A stretch of 64,000 bases of DNA from Rheum nobile (taxonomy: Eukaryota; Streptophyta; Magnoliopsida; Caryophyllales; Polygonaceae): the NCBI GenBank assembly GCA_027886185.1, contig WOAB01000056.1, positions 558,001 through 622,000 on the forward strand, in the 5' to 3' direction. This document shows positions 42,757 to 56,208 of this stretch, one piece after another (within the stretch, counting starts at the first letter, position 1; the number at the start of each line of letters is the position of its first letter). The position numbers and the translations under genes were made by a program. Under the pieces are notes generated by a model, which did not search any database, had not been told where the DNA came from, and was given only the letters and a program-made list of their open reading frames with translations.

Positions 42757-44155
42757 TTTTGATATCTCATGCACGGTCTCAGATCCCCTTAATGCACTAT
42801 TTTTATTTTTTAATATTTTTTGTATCATAACTAGTTTATTTTCCATGTCGTGCACAAGTGATTTAAATTTCGTGTTTTATATAAATTAAACATATAATTT
42901 GTATAATTAATTGTCATACCCAAATAAAAAAATAACAATATCTTTTATATAGAATAAGAAAGATTACAGTGATATATATATAAGAGAATATAATTATATA
43001 AAAAAAGAGATAATAAATATGTACTATAAAATTTACAAATCTCTTATACTTTTTCCTCTTAGAATTGAGCAGTATGAGTCATCACAATATAAATTGAAAA
43101 AAATGTATAAACTTAAATCATTATGACTTTTGAATTACTAATTCTCATACTCGACAAATTTGTCCAAATATATGCCACATTCGAACTTCAACTTCGTTGA
43201 AAAATAATTTTCTATCACAATTACCAACTTATTTGCAACCACATTAGATTCGATAAATGGTTTATTTTAGATTTTTTTACTTTTATTTAATTATTTTAGA
43301 TATCTAAATAAAATATAAAAATACTATTTTAGAAAGATCTATCAATATTTTCATAAAATTTTATTATTGAAATTTTAAAAAAGATATACATTTGATTTTA
43401 TAATAAAAATTATATGAAAAATTAAGATGCTGACATGTGACAAAAATAATATAGTTTATTATGAATACGACATCTAAATTATAAAAGTTATACTTTAATA
43501 TTATATAATTTTGAATCGATAATGTATAATCTCTACTATGGTTTTTTGGAAGTCTTTCTTACCAAAAGTAATAAAGTCCAACAATGACAACATGAGCAAT
43601 GCTATAAACTTCTTATATATAAAAAACGGTTTTCTAGTGTGTGCCCATGGACACATGCTAACAAGCTTAAATAAAAAATTTATCTTCAAAATATTTCCTA
43701 ATAGAGAATTGATAAACTTTTAACAAACAAGATTAAACTAGTGGTTAACTAAATAATTGTAAAAAAAAGAGTTTTTAGAGTGTGCCCATGGACACACACT
43801 AAAAAAAACCTATAAAAAAAGCAATGTTATGTTCAAACATAAATAAGTATTAAATGACTTGTCATTTTTTCCAACAATAAAATAAATTTTTAGACCAGAC
43901 CCAAAAAAATGTAGATTCGAACTTCAAATGTCTACGCCTCCACATGCCTATATACTTTTAAGAGAGTTGAGACTTGGCCACAGTTTTGACTAGTTGGGAA
44001 GTGGGATTGTTAGGCCTTAGTGGGCATTTTGTCTGAACCATGCATGTGTTTACAAGTTCAAGATGATATTAATTTTCTATTTAATGTATTGATATAGTTC
44101 CAAATCAAATTTATTTGTAATCCAAATATTAACAAATGAATCAAGTAGGTATCAA
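42757..44155. other. AT-rich intergenic DNA with two short inverted repeats
   Basis: GTGTGCCCATGGACACA-type palindromes occur at about 43638 and 43780, probably MITE ends. No gene is seen. Confidence 0.55.
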
Positions 44156-44165
44156 TATAATCAAG

Positions 44166-44438
44166 CAAGCAAGCAAGCAATGCCACTTCGGTGGTGGCTT
44201 GGTGGTAAGGGCACGAAGGGGGTAAGGGCAGGTCCCGGGTTTGATCCCTGCCTGCCTCCCTTTCCTCTGGGTGTAATCCCCAGAGGTTTACTGTGTCCCT
44301 TGTCGCTGGGTCGAGCCGATCGGCGCAATCCGGTTTACCTGGATCGTGGCGTTTGTCGGCTGTGTCACGATTTCGGAAGTTTACCACCCTGCAAGTGGTG
44401 GGTTCCCTCGTCATAAAATATATATATATATATATATA
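44166..44438 (+). mobile_element. tRNA-derived SINE
   Basis: An A-box-like TGGCTTGGTGGTAAGGG and a B-box-like GGGTTTGATCCC lie 35-40 bp apart at the start. The body is GC-rich and the tail is an (AT)n run. TATAATCAAG flanks it at 44156-44165 and 44439-44448. It is not a functional tRNA because no cloverleaf can be closed. Confidence 0.83.
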
Positions 44439-44498
44439 TATAATCAAGAAATATTACTCCCTTTGTCATTTTTACAAATTTCATAATATTGTTTATTA

Positions 44499-44859
44499 GG
44501 AAAGGTTCCCATGAGATTTTTTTTTCTCATAAAATCGTGAGAATGATGTACATTCAGAAAATTTGTGCACTTCTATATTTTTTAAAATAAAAATACAGAC
44601 AAAAACGTATATAAATACATGTAAAAAACTCATGAACTTTAATTTTGAAACTCATGCACGTAAATGTAAAAACTTATGTATTTGGAATGTTACAAGTTTA
44701 TGCATGTGCATAAGGTTTTGATTGCATGTGTGTAATTATATAAAGTGCATAAATTTTTATATATATGGGCATAGTATATAAGTTTTTGTTTATATATGCA
44801 AAGTATTTCTATGTGTACATTATTCTCACGAAAAAAATCCTTCTCACCTAATCCTTTTC
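44499..44859. mobile_element. Probable MITE with ~50-bp terminal inverted repeats
   Basis: The left end GGAAAGGTTCCCATGAGA...GTGAGAATGATGTAC is matched, reversed, by the right end GAAAAGGATTAGGTGAGA...GTGAGAATAATGTAC. The interior has repeated TGCATAAATTTTTAT-type motifs. No clear target duplication. A similar interior occurs at about 61270-61560. Confidence 0.55.
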
Positions 44860-45700
44860 GATATGTTATCTATTGTATTAATTTATTAGATATGAAGGCG
44901 TTATCATTCAACTTTTGTGTGGACAAAAATAATAAGAATGAAAGGTTTTGGAAGGAAGGTATGTGAGACCCTATGATAAGTTAGCAATAGCAAGAATTTG
45001 AGTTTGATTCCGCAACAAATTATATTAAGAAAATATATACATAAATCTGCACTAAACTATATTATGAAAAAATATGTTGATTTTAATACTCTATTGTTTA
45101 TCGACAACTAGTATTATTTTTGAGATGTACAAAATAACACAATACATGTTATAATGAAACAAAAAAACATTTTTTGTTATTTTGAGATGCACATCTCACG
45201 TATAGATTGTTTTTTATTTTATTTAATTCGTGTTATAATGAAAAAAAAAAATTAAACTTTTTGTTATATTTTTTCCCTTAATTTTTTTCTTTATTTTAAA
45301 CTAACCGGTTTAATCTTTGACAAATATGAACAAACTACAAAAATAGCATTTATTGATTGATGTCTAGATAAGTTATTTTTGTTTTGTCTAAAGTATCTAG
45401 AAAAGTTTTTATTTTTTTAATAAGATAAGAATTCGAATTACCGATACAAAATATAGACAACTCGAGAGGCCGATAAATCGACAACCGAAAAACCACTTAA
45501 GTTTTGATAATCTAGAAAAGTTATTGCTCCTTGGCTTGCAAGCATAACTCATAACCTTACCAAATAGAATATGGAAAATTAATACCAAAGATTTGCAAAA
45601 TCTGGATGGCTAACTTCTTAAGCCACTATTTACGAGAAGCCATAGCGTCAAACCACGTAATAAGCTCAAGAATACAGGGGTATTTTCGTAACACGACTTC
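44860..45700. other. AT-rich DNA upstream of PAUSED
   Basis: Intergenic and upstream promoter region of the exportin gene, with no other feature recognised. Confidence 0.6.
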
Positions 45701-45710
45701 CTATATAAAC
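45701..45710 (+). promoter_or_regulatory. TATA box of the PAUSED gene
   Basis: CTATATAAAC is followed by a pyrimidine-rich stretch (TCTCCTCTCTTC), as often seen at plant start sites. This leaves a 5' leader of about 480 bp before ATG 46221. Confidence 0.6.
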
Positions 45711-46220
45711 TCTCCTCTCTTCATAGTCCATACCCTCGTCTCTCCACGGATTTCAGTGACTCGCCTCAAAAGCTCAAAAGCCAGAAGACTCCGGTCTCTC
45801 TGTTTCCGAAGCAAGAATAACAACAGCAACATCAGAAGCAGAATTTCCATAAACCCTAATTGTACTTTATGTTATCGTTTTTCTTTTTGTTTTGATTTTC
45901 TGTTCCCCGCAACAAAATACGGCGCACATATACACTCCAATCACCAAACCCTACACGATTTCTTAATTTGCCTGTAGGCTGTAGGGGATCCATATTCCTA
46001 GTTCTTTTCCGCCCCAAAACCTCCACCTTTATCTTTCTACGCATCTCCGGAATCTGGATCAGTTTGATTGTTCTAGAGCATTATTGAAATTAACGGATTT
46101 CTGTAACTGAGGCAAAATTGCTATCAATTTGATAAAGCTTTGAACTGGAGTTGCGATTGGCGTGCGGATTTTGTGAAGTGTTTAAGATTGGGGGGGATTT
46201 AGGGTTTTACCTGATCCAAA

Positions 46221-49200
46221 ATGGATGACCTAGAGAAGGCAATAGTCATCAGCTTTGACGAATCAGGGACTGTAGATTCTGCTCTTAAATCACAAGCGGT
46301 GGAGTTTTGTCGGAGGGTTAAGGAGAATCCGAGAATTTCTACCGTCTGTATTGAGCGGCTGTGGTCGTCGAATTGGTTCCAGGTTCAGTTCTGGTGTTTG
46401 CAGTGCCTCCATGAAGCCGTTCGCTTCCGTTACTCGTCGATGAGCCAGGAGGAGCGGTCCTTCATACGCAAATCCTTGTTTGCCATGGCGTGCTACGAGA
46501 GTGTTGATGGTGAGAAATCGGGGGTTAGGGTTTTGGACGGCCCTGTATACGTCAGGAACAAGCTTGCGCAGGTTATTGTTGCTTTGATTTACTTTGAGTA
46601 TCCTTCTGTTTGGTCGTCCGTGTTCATTGATTACATCCCCCACCTAAGCAAGGGCACTATCGTTATTGACATGTTCTGTCGAGTTTTGAATGCTCTCGAT
46701 GAGGAGTTGATCAGCTTGGATTACCCCAGGAACACGGAGGAGACTGCGATTGCTGCACGGGTTAAGGATGCTATGAGGCAGCAGTGTGTGCACACAATAG
46801 TTAGTGCATGGTATAACATTCTGTGTATGTATAAAAAATCAGATGCAGAGCTCTGTGCTAATGTGCTTGATTCAATGCGGAGGTATATATCTTGGATTGA
46901 TATAGGGTTGGTTGCTAATGATGTGTTTGTTCCATTGTTGTTTGATCTCATCTTGGTAGAGGGCTTGTCTGGGCAGCTTCGCGGCAGTGCAGCGCACTGT
47001 GTGTTGGCAGTGGTTTCCAAGCGAATGGTGGATCCACAAGCGAAACTTAACCTTCTGCAGAGTTTGCAGATTTGCCGAGTTTTTGGTTTAATAACCGAGG
47101 ATGCAGACTCCGAGTTGGTTTCCAGCATAGCTGCATTGCTTACTGGCTATGCCACTGAGGTCTTAGAATGCTCCAAGCGCATGACTAGTGATGATGGGAG
47201 GCGTCTTTTGACAGATCTTTTAGATGAGGTCTTGCCTTCAGTTTTCTTTGTGATGCAGAACTGTGAGGTTGATGCCACATTTAGTATCGTACAGTTTCTG
47301 TCTGGGTATGTGTCTACAATGAAGAGCCTCTCCACATTGACCGAGAAACAGCTTGTTCATGTGAGCCAAATATTGGAAGTGATTAGGTCTCAAATATGTT
47401 ATGATCCTGATTATCGTGATCACCTTGATAGCTTGGATATGATTGGTAAAGAAGAGGAAGAGAGAATGCTCGAGCATAGGAAAGACCTGTTTGTTCTACT
47501 TCGTAGTGTGGGACGTGTGACACCTGATGTTACACAAATGTTTATCAGGAATTCATTAGCCAGTGCTGTTGCATCTTCTTCTGGTAGGAATATTGAGGAG
47601 GTTGAAGCTGCACTCTCTCTTCTTTATGCTCTTGGAGAGTCAATGAGTGATGAAGCAATGAGAACTGGGAGTGGACTCTTGGGCGAGTTGGTGCCCATGC
47701 TTTTATCTATGAGGTTTCCTTGTCAGTCTAATAGGCTGGTTGCTTTAACATACTTGGAGACCATTTCAAGGTTTATGAAATTTGTTCAGGAGAACACCCA
47801 ATATATACCAATGGCTCTTACTGCTTTTTTAGATGAAAGAGGCATTCACCATCCAAATATCAATGTCAGTCGGAGGGCAAGTTATCTATTCATGAGGGTT
47901 GTAAAATTGCTGAAATCAAAACTGATACCTTATATAGACACAATTTTGCAGGTCTCTTCTAAGCAATGTATCTGTACCTTTTATTTTTAATTATGGCCTA
48001 CATGATCTACAGTCCATATTTTTTTTACTGAACTATCATTTATTATGGCTGTCAGAGTTTGCAAGATACAGTTGCTCAGTTTACTAGCATGGGATCTTCA
48101 ACAAAGGAGATTTCTGGATCTGAAGATGGAAGTCATATATTTGAGGTAATTCCGCAATTGTTTTTTCCTTTGCGTTCATGATTTCACATTAGACATAAGT
48201 GAGGTATGCATGAGATATTCAGGATTAGTTTTTCTATTGGGCTTTGTTCTTAACAATGAACATTTTGTAGGCAATTGGTATATTGATCGGGATGGAAGAT
48301 GTGCCAGTGGAAAGGCAAACTGATTATCTATCTTCGTTGCTCACTCCCCTTTGTGGACAGGTTGAGTACAATTTTATTATAATTATCTAAGAATTTTATA
48401 CCGGTGCTTGATTTACGAGTGGTAAGATGGTTTCTTGTTGGTCCAGGTTGAAGCATTCCTTGTCAATGCAAAAGTACAGAATGTGGATGATACTCCATCA
48501 AATTTTGTGGTTGTTCAGCAAATAATTATGGCTATCAATGCACTCAGCAAGGTTCTTTTCTTCATGATTAAGTTTCTAATGTATGTTGGTTTAGTGGGAA
48601 AGCAAATACTTCTTTTGTTTCTGCTTAAATAAATGTTTTACATGTTTTTAGATCAAGAGCTACAATACAATAGACTTTACTTATGTTTCGTATGCTTTTG
48701 GTTTGGATTTATTTTGATTGCACATGACTTTCATGATTCTCATACTTCTCCATTCTGGCAGGGATTCAATGAGCGTCTTGCGACTACCAGTCGTCCTGCC
48801 GTTGGTAGTATGTTTAAGCAGGTTAGTCGGGTACTATATTAGTGTTTTCACTCTGTTCATATTCTGCTTTACACTTAAAACAGCTGTGTCTTTTATGCCT
48901 TTTCATTCCTCTGGTTAGAATGGGGAATGGTTTAGTGGTGAAGACACTAAGGCAGCATATGCCTAGCTCATACTTCATAGCTTCAGTTCATATTCCTTTG
49001 CGGCTCTTTGCAAGTTGTAACATGAAAATTAATTGATCAAACTTTCTTTTGCTTATATTGAATGTGGCCTATGGTAAAGCACCTGCTGAATCAGTTTTGT
49101 TGATTGCTCCCCTCTATATATGGATTGGTTACTTAAGGTTGTTTTTCTGTTTCAAGTTATTCAGCTGCTTTCCTGGCTATTGTAGTTTAATCGATCATGG

Positions 49201-52200
49201 CAAAATCTGCATCTTGTTTTCAACTGGAACTATCTGTTCTTTTAGCGATCCTAAACTTCATTTTTGCAGCTAACTCTTCATTTATGTCTGTTTATTTATT
49301 CTATAGACATTGGATGTGTTGGTCCAAATACTTATCGTATTTCCAAAAGTGGAGTCTTTGCGGATTAAGGTGAGTACTTGTAATTTTGTAAAGTTAATGA
49401 TAAGAGGATATGGATGCCTTACCTGGATTGTGATTTTCTAGGTCACATCATTTATCCATCGTATGGTGGAGACTCTAGGCGCATCCATTTTTCCTCACTT
49501 GCCTAAGGCACTGGAGCAGCTTCTTGCAGAAAGTGAGGTAAAGAAGACTTCTCTTTTTTGTTTCTCTGGTTATTTTGTATCATACCTTCTGTGCTTCAGC
49601 CAAACCCTGAGTGTTTTCCTTTTTGGGCTCCTATCTATAGGAAAGAGGATTTCACAGTATTAATTTGATCATCTTGCTAGAAAGTCTGAATTTTAGTATA
49701 GTTTTAGTTCATCGTGCAGTTTGTGGAGGGAAAGTTGCATTAGGATTGTTATAGAAAGCATGACATTAGTTTGGGTTAGTTGTAGTGAAGGGAACAACTT
49801 TAAAAGACGATTCTTTCGTTTATCTACAAGCTGCTCACTCTGATATACTCATTGTGCAGTTACCTAGATATAGTGGACATACTTATGGAGGTCTAGTATA
49901 ATTTTTCTTCTCCATTCTTTTCATGCTTATTTAAAACAAGAGGAACACATTTGTTTAGGAACAAAGAATTTATTCATAGAACGGTGCAGGTAAATTCTGA
50001 TTTTGTAAACGTATCACTTAACTTAATCCACACTTGCTCAATCCAAAAGCGTGTCCGTTTGAAGAAACTTCCTAGTATATACTCAACTTGGTTTTAAAAG
50101 GCTCAAAGGGCCTCTGGAGCCTAGGCGCAAGGCGCAAAAAAAAAGCGCGCCTTTCGTAGGCGAGGCACACTTTTTTCCCCAAAAAGCTTGTAAATTAATT
50201 CTAAATAATATATTGCACTCAAAACAACATAATAATGTATTATAAATGCATAAAATGACATAAAGAAGCATAGTTCATAAGTAGAAAGTGTAGAATACCG
50301 CTAAAACATGTCATAAACATAATAAAAGGTAAAGAAATAGCAAATAAAGTTGTCCAAGCATGTTGAATAGTCCACTAAAACCTGCTTAATTCAAATTCAT
50401 CACAAAAACACACAAAATACAATTATACAACTAAGTCCATATTCCATAATCTAATCAATTTCACATTTCAATTTCAGAACATTCAAATAACAGTTATGCA
50501 TTTAAAAAAAAAACAGATTCTGTAAAAAAAAAACAGATTCTGTGTGTTCTACTACATTTCTCCTATTTTCTATATAAAACATATTCTATATAAATAAAAC
50601 TAAAACAACTACAGTACTACACTACTAAAGAACAGATTCTGTGGGTTGGAGAGACAATTTCAGCGGGGCTGCGGCCTGCGGGAGGCTGCCTGGGAGAGAG
50701 ATGGGGGCATGCGGCCGCGGGAGATAGAGAGAACGACTGAGAGAGAGAGAGTGGGAGAGGAAGAGGACGAGAGAGAGGGAGGGAGGGAAATACCTTGAGA
50801 TGGAGGAAACCCTAGCTGCTTGCTCTTGGCTGATGTTCGTAAATCGCAAGAGAGAACAAAGGGGAAATAAAAGAATCGGGAAAGAAGAACGGGAAAAGCA
50901 GCCTATTTTAATTCTGATTTTTTTAATGTTGGCCTGCGCCTTTACTGCGCAAGGCGCGCGAGGCGCTAGACGCAGCGAGGCGCGCCCCTCTTGTACTGTG
51001 CTGCACCTGCGTCTCCTGAGGCGCCAGCCTTGGCGCCTTGCGCGCCTTTTAAAACCAAGATACTCAAGTTCTCTCTCAAGAATTGCACCATAGAGGCATA
51101 GAATGATAGAAAGCAAAATTGTACCTTAAGCATCTTTTCCAAATGATCTTCAATCAACAGTGATGTTCTTTCCCTTTTCTGAACTGCACCTTTTGCTGTA
51201 TCAACATCTTCTCAGTGATAAGTAATGGTTAATAATTTTATTGAACTTTGTTATTATGCTTTCCTTGGCAGCCAAAGGAGATGGTCGGTTTTCTTGTGTT
51301 GCTCAATCAGCTTATATGCAAATTCAGCACTTCGGTGCATGATATCTTGGAAGAAGTATTTCCTGCTATAGCTAGTAGGATATTTTCTGTCCTGCCACAA
51401 GAAGAATTTCCTTCTGGACCTAATACTGAGGTAATAATACTTCTGTATTTGAATTATATTTTGCTTTATAAATCTTGTGCATAATGTAGACGGTGGAGTC
51501 ACTTGTTATTTTGGAAGTTTGATGTTTGTGATTGTAACCTCTCAATGTTAATCAATTATTTCTGGACTGTTTCATGCTAGGATCAGTCATGATTTACAAA
51601 CACAATTTGTTAAATTGACTTGTGAATGTTGTTGATCATTTGTACTTTTGGTAATGCAATATATCTGTATGTTATAGTTCAGATATTGAGTATATGATTT
51701 CAGAATTCTAACTTATTACTGTTGTAGGAGCTTCGCGAATTGCAAGAGCTTCAGCGGACCATGTATACATTTCTTCATGTGATCAGTACACATGACTTGG
51801 CTTCTGTTTTTCTCTTACCTAAAAGTAGGCCTTATTTGGACGCGGTTATGCAGCGGCTTCTCTATGCATCTTGTAACCATAAAGATATTCTTGTAAGAAA
51901 GGTATGCCATATTCTCAGGTTTTGGTTACATATATTTACTATCATCCGATTGCTTATAGGTTCTTCTATGGGTTACTTCATCGAAGTAGAGTTGATCTGA
52001 CATTTTCATCTTTTGTTATGCTGAACAGACATGTGTGCAGATATTCATCAGGCTAATCAAAGATTGGTGCGGTGGACCTTTTGGAGAAGAGAAGGTATCC
52101 TGTCCTCTATTCCAGCTTGAACAACTCTATTTTTCATAAAGTTCTAATTTGTAACCAATTTACCAGGTACCGGGCTTTGAGAGGTTCATCATCGAGGTTT

Positions 52201-53005
52201 TTGCAACAAATTGTTGCGTGTATAGTGTTCTGAACAAATCATTTGAGTTCCGCGATGCAAATACTGTAAGTTGCCATATTCGAACAGGCTTCCGCTGTAT
52301 ATAATTGATCAGTTCTTTGTACGCTCTTTGTAGTTGTAGCTTTCTAGAAGCAGTCTCTGTTAATATCTGTCTCAGACACTTTGAGACTGTTGTAGTTGAG
52401 TTTTAGTATTCAATGATTTGATTGCTTTATATTGCTTTTACCTGACTCCCAATTGGTTTATACTAGGAAGTTTATTCAAAGAAACACTTGATTCATAATT
52501 TATTCTTTACCAATGATTTTACCTCTTACTTCTTAATGGTCCTTATAGCTTTTGCATTGCTATTATTAATATCTTTTTTACTACAGCACTTGTTGTTTGG
52601 AGAAATAGTAACAGCACAGAAGGTCATGTACGAGAAATTTGGTGACAAGTTTATAGCACACTTCGTGTCAAAAGGGTTTCTTGCAACACATTGCTCCCAA
52701 GATCTGGCCGAGCAATACCATCAGAAGTTGCAGGTCAGTATATTCCTTCTACTTTCTCTTTAGGAGGGAAATAAGTAAGAATCAAACTAACAAAAAAAAA
52801 CTATGTGGTCTAGTTTATGTAATGTTCTTCTACCTTCTCGACGCAAATTTCATTCCCTTTCCAGGAGCCAATAGATAACTTTTAACTTACAAAATTTGTG
52901 TTCACTTTGTTACAGGGCAATGATATAAAGGCTTTTAGATTGTTTTACCAGTCCGTTGTAGAAAACATGAGACTTCAGCAGAATGGAAGTCTTGTCTTCA
53001 GATAG
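46221..53005 (+). CDS. PSD: Exportin-T homologue PAUSED (tRNA nuclear export receptor)
   Basis: A 13-exon host gene; joined length is 990 codons including stop, matching the roughly 988-residue Arabidopsis PAUSED. Exons: 46221-47951, 48056-48145, 48271-48360, 48447-48551, 48762-48821, 49307-49369, 49442-49537, 51272-51430, 51728-51901, 52029-52094, 52167-52265, 52587-52733, 52916-53005. Every intron is GT-AG and phase 0. The start MDDLEKAIVISFDESG and the karyopherin N-terminal region (RNKLAQVIVALIYFEYPSVW) identify the exportin-T family, importin-beta-like helical-repeat proteins that carry mature tRNA with Ran-GTP through nuclear pores. The protein ends QQNGSLVFR. No stop or frameshift is seen, so it looks functional. 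Intron 7 (1.73 kb) is enlarged by a hAT-type insertion. Confidence 0.97.
50087..51059. mobile_element. Non-autonomous hAT-type element in PAUSED intron 7
   Basis: The inverted ends CTTGGTTTTAAAAGGC are perfect and flanked by ATACTCAA (50079-50086 and 51060-51067), the 8-bp duplication of hAT elements. The subterminal regions are rich in GGCGC/GCGCC motifs and the interior is AT-rich with GA repeats. At 973 bp it has no transposase. It lies well away from the splice sites. Confidence 0.9.
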
Positions 53006-55760
53006 CATCTTCTTGGAGGCCTTAATTTCATTTGGGGCAAGGATTTTGCTTGATGTTTTTGTATCTCTCATGTCATCCTCAGATCCAGCTGTCGATTTAA
53101 TCATCTTTTCTCTTTCTTTTTTTCCCGATACAGGTTAGTATTTTCTTTTCCCTTTGTTTGTGTTTCTAAGGTGCATTCTTTCCTCTGACAAACCTTTTAG
53201 CTAGACCCATTTTAATCATTTGATAGTGATATCTGCAGGCTTCTTCCTTCTGTGTAAATATCATGGATGAGCATCTATAAACGGCAAGGTATGGATTACC
53301 TTCCACCTTGTTAATCTTGGCCCTTCAGTATCTTGTGATGCAGCTCAATTCACTAGTGTAATATAGCGTAGCTCATATCTTATATGCTATAATAAGCTAA
53401 AGCTTGTCATGCCAACACATCCTAATTTCCTAATTAAGAAAGAAGATATTGCAGCGTTTAGGCACACTTTTATTTTATGAATGTTGAGAACACAATTGGG
53501 ATTGATGTGTGGAGCTTTGTTGACACTGCATTGATCCTAAATTCAGATCAGTGGCAAAGCTAAAATGCTTGAACTATGAGTGCAACCGAGGGCAGCTGGA
53601 GGCAAGTTTTAAGTTTGAATTCCCGAACCGGGGCAAAATGAGAGGTTTTGGTAATTTTGCTTGTATGTGCAGCAGCAGATAGAATGGAATGGGATTTTGT
53701 CAGCCCCATTGAAGTTTTGCCTGGTTTCTTGGCTATGGTTTTAGAGCCACCTTTCACAGCTTAAAACCGTTTCTTCTTGCTTTCCATTTTTAATTATTTA
53801 TTTTATATGTTGAAAGTGTTATTTCGTACTTTATGAATTTCCTAGGCGGCGGCCTCCTATTTGTTTATGAACATAAAAAAAAAAAAAAATTACTTTGATC
53901 ATCAGCTGCAAGTAGATGTTGATTTTCAAGAGTTGGATGGATACTGAAAATAGAGGGAAAGAAACAAAGTTGTGAATGTAACAAAAGAATTGAGGAAGAG
54001 ATCTGTTTGGCATGCAACTTCCATTTTATCAACCTGTTTTTACCTTATTAGTTGGATGAAATAACAATTTAGATCAATTTGTCAAGCATCAAGATTATTT
54101 TGCTTCAATAGAATGGAAAAAAGTTTTGTAATAGCAATTTTTTGAAGAAGTAAAATTAAGAGTTTTTATTCTCCTTTCTTTACTTCCTTACATAATCAAA
54201 GAAATATCAAATGAAAAGTCGTGTTAATGCTTGTCGTGCAAGTATTAAGGAAAAATGTTAACCAAGTTGGTGTGCCAGAGACCGACATTTCACTTCTTGC
54301 GCTGCAAGTAGCCAAGTACAGTGAAATGAAGAAGTAGAAAATTACGAGTCCTTGGATAACCAATTATTATTATTTTTTTTTTTTTTGGAAAACTGACTTT
54401 TCCATTAAGAAATTATTTGAAAACTTTGTGTTTGCGTATCCAATGGTTAAAACTGGTGCGCGTATACTTCTCTACGATTGTGGAGCTATTCTAGAGTGTG
54501 GATCAAGTTATTATGGTCGTTGTTGTGATCGTGTTTGAGGTTTTCCAGATCCCTATTTCGGTGGTGGCAACATCGAGGTGGTTTATTTTGCACTTTCTCA
54601 AGAAATGTAATCTTTTACTTGCTTTCTAACGGCGTTACGTTTTGCTAGTTTTTTGCTTATCCTATTTTCGAGCTCACTTAGACTCTTTTATGTTGTTGTT
54701 GTATTCTCTTTTGCTTTTGAGTTTTCATATTTGTTTCCCATATTAATTTGTCTGAATGTAGATTTGATCAAATCAGTAATTTACCATAAATGTTTGGTAC
54801 ACAAATCAAAACTTAAATTGCAATCCAAAGGAGCTGTAGTTGGTGAGGATACTATTCTGTCTCATAAGGTCCAATAGTAATTTCATTACCTAAGAAATAG
54901 CGGAAAAATTCTAGTACTTTAGTTGCAATTTAGTTATCTAAAACACTGTTTTAAGTCCTTTCAAGAAAGCAAATATGTATTACCTTTAATTTTTTCTCTC
55001 TCGAATTCTTACTGTATTAAAAAGAAAAGAAAGCAAATATGTCACCAACATGAATGACGAAAATGTTTTAGAAAATATAAGGGTGTGTTTGAATTTTGTG
55101 GACATGAATACTAAATGAGAGTGGTTGAGATTAGGAGGATAGTGGACTAAGTTTGATTAGCTTTTGTAACATACTTTATTGTGGATATTGACATGTTATT
55201 AGATAATACATCTTAACCAAGTGAGAGATGAATCTGGATATTTCTTCAAGCTTGAGATGAACAGGCTTTGAATATTTCTTGATGAGATATCTTATTGATA
55301 CTAATTTTATCAAGCTGTTTAAATAGTATACGAAGTGTATATATGCAAACTTTTTTTCCTCTTTATTTTCCTCCGAAGGCACGAATATGAGTTTGGACAT
55401 GTAATTGACTTTATGGTGAGTATATTCCATATATTATGATAGTAAATTACATTTCGTAACTTAATTAGTGTGTTAAGTTATATTTGTCAGAATTACTTGT
55501 ATGCTTTCTAGTTAGTTAATGAATAACGAGTCATGTAATTGACTTATGAGGGTTAGTTGTATACCAATTTTATTGTTTTTAGTATGAAGAAGAAGAAGAA
55601 GATAAATCATGGATTAATGCTAAAATGTGTTCTTGCCGTTATCGATTTGCATCTTAATTTTTTTTTTTGAAATTAAGAAAAAATCATCAAAGAAGTTATA
55701 ATCCAAAAATTACGGTTAAGCCTCACCAAAAAATCAATAAAAATCAATAATACTCTGTAG
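53006..55760. other. PAUSED 3' UTR and intergenic DNA
   Basis: The first several hundred bases are probably 3' UTR, perhaps with a spliced intron (an acceptor-like GATACAG lies near 53135). Beyond about 53.9 kb the sequence is AT-rich without coding signal. Confidence 0.55.
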
Positions 55761-56180
55761 TAGACCTGAGCAAACGCGGGCCGGCCCGGCCCGCCTACCC
55801 GGCCGCCCGTCAAGCAAAACGGGCTTGGACAAGGGTTTAAGCCCGAACGGGCCGGTTGGCCCGGCCCGTTCGGGCTGGTGGGCCGGGTCCGGTAACAGGG
55901 CCAGGCCCGTACGGGCCGCTCGGCCCGGCCCGTATAAAATTTAAATTATATAAAAATATATTAAAAAATACATTAAAAAAATAAATATAACCTAAAAAAT
56001 ACATAAAAAATAATAATTTAACGGCCCAGGCCGCTAAATACCAAAAGATAATTTAATTATAAGTTATATGTCATGCGGGCCGGCCCACGGGCCGGCCCGA
56101 CCCACTCTTCCGGGCGGGCCCGGTTAGCCCCTTGGGCCCGACAAACGGGCTCGGCCCGGGCCCGCGTTTGATCAGGTCTA
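55761..56180. mobile_element. MITE with GGGCCGGCCC-rich ends
   Basis: The left end TAGACCTGAGCAAACGCGGG matches the reversed right end TAGACCTGATCAAACGCGGG. The ends are made of GGGCCGGCCCG-type motifs around an AT-rich core, and total 420 bp. This resembles hAT-type plant MITEs, but I could not define an 8-bp duplication. Confidence 0.75.
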
Positions 56181-56208
56181 GTTAGGCATACGCTATACAA
56201 TTATCATT

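Noticed and set aside
44180..44416. Plus-strand frame of 78 codons
   Set aside because: It lies entirely within a SINE with target duplications.
50625..51116. 163-codon minus-strand frame in PAUSED intron 7
   Set aside because: It falls within the hAT-type element; GA-repeat and GGCGC-rich composition explain the openness.
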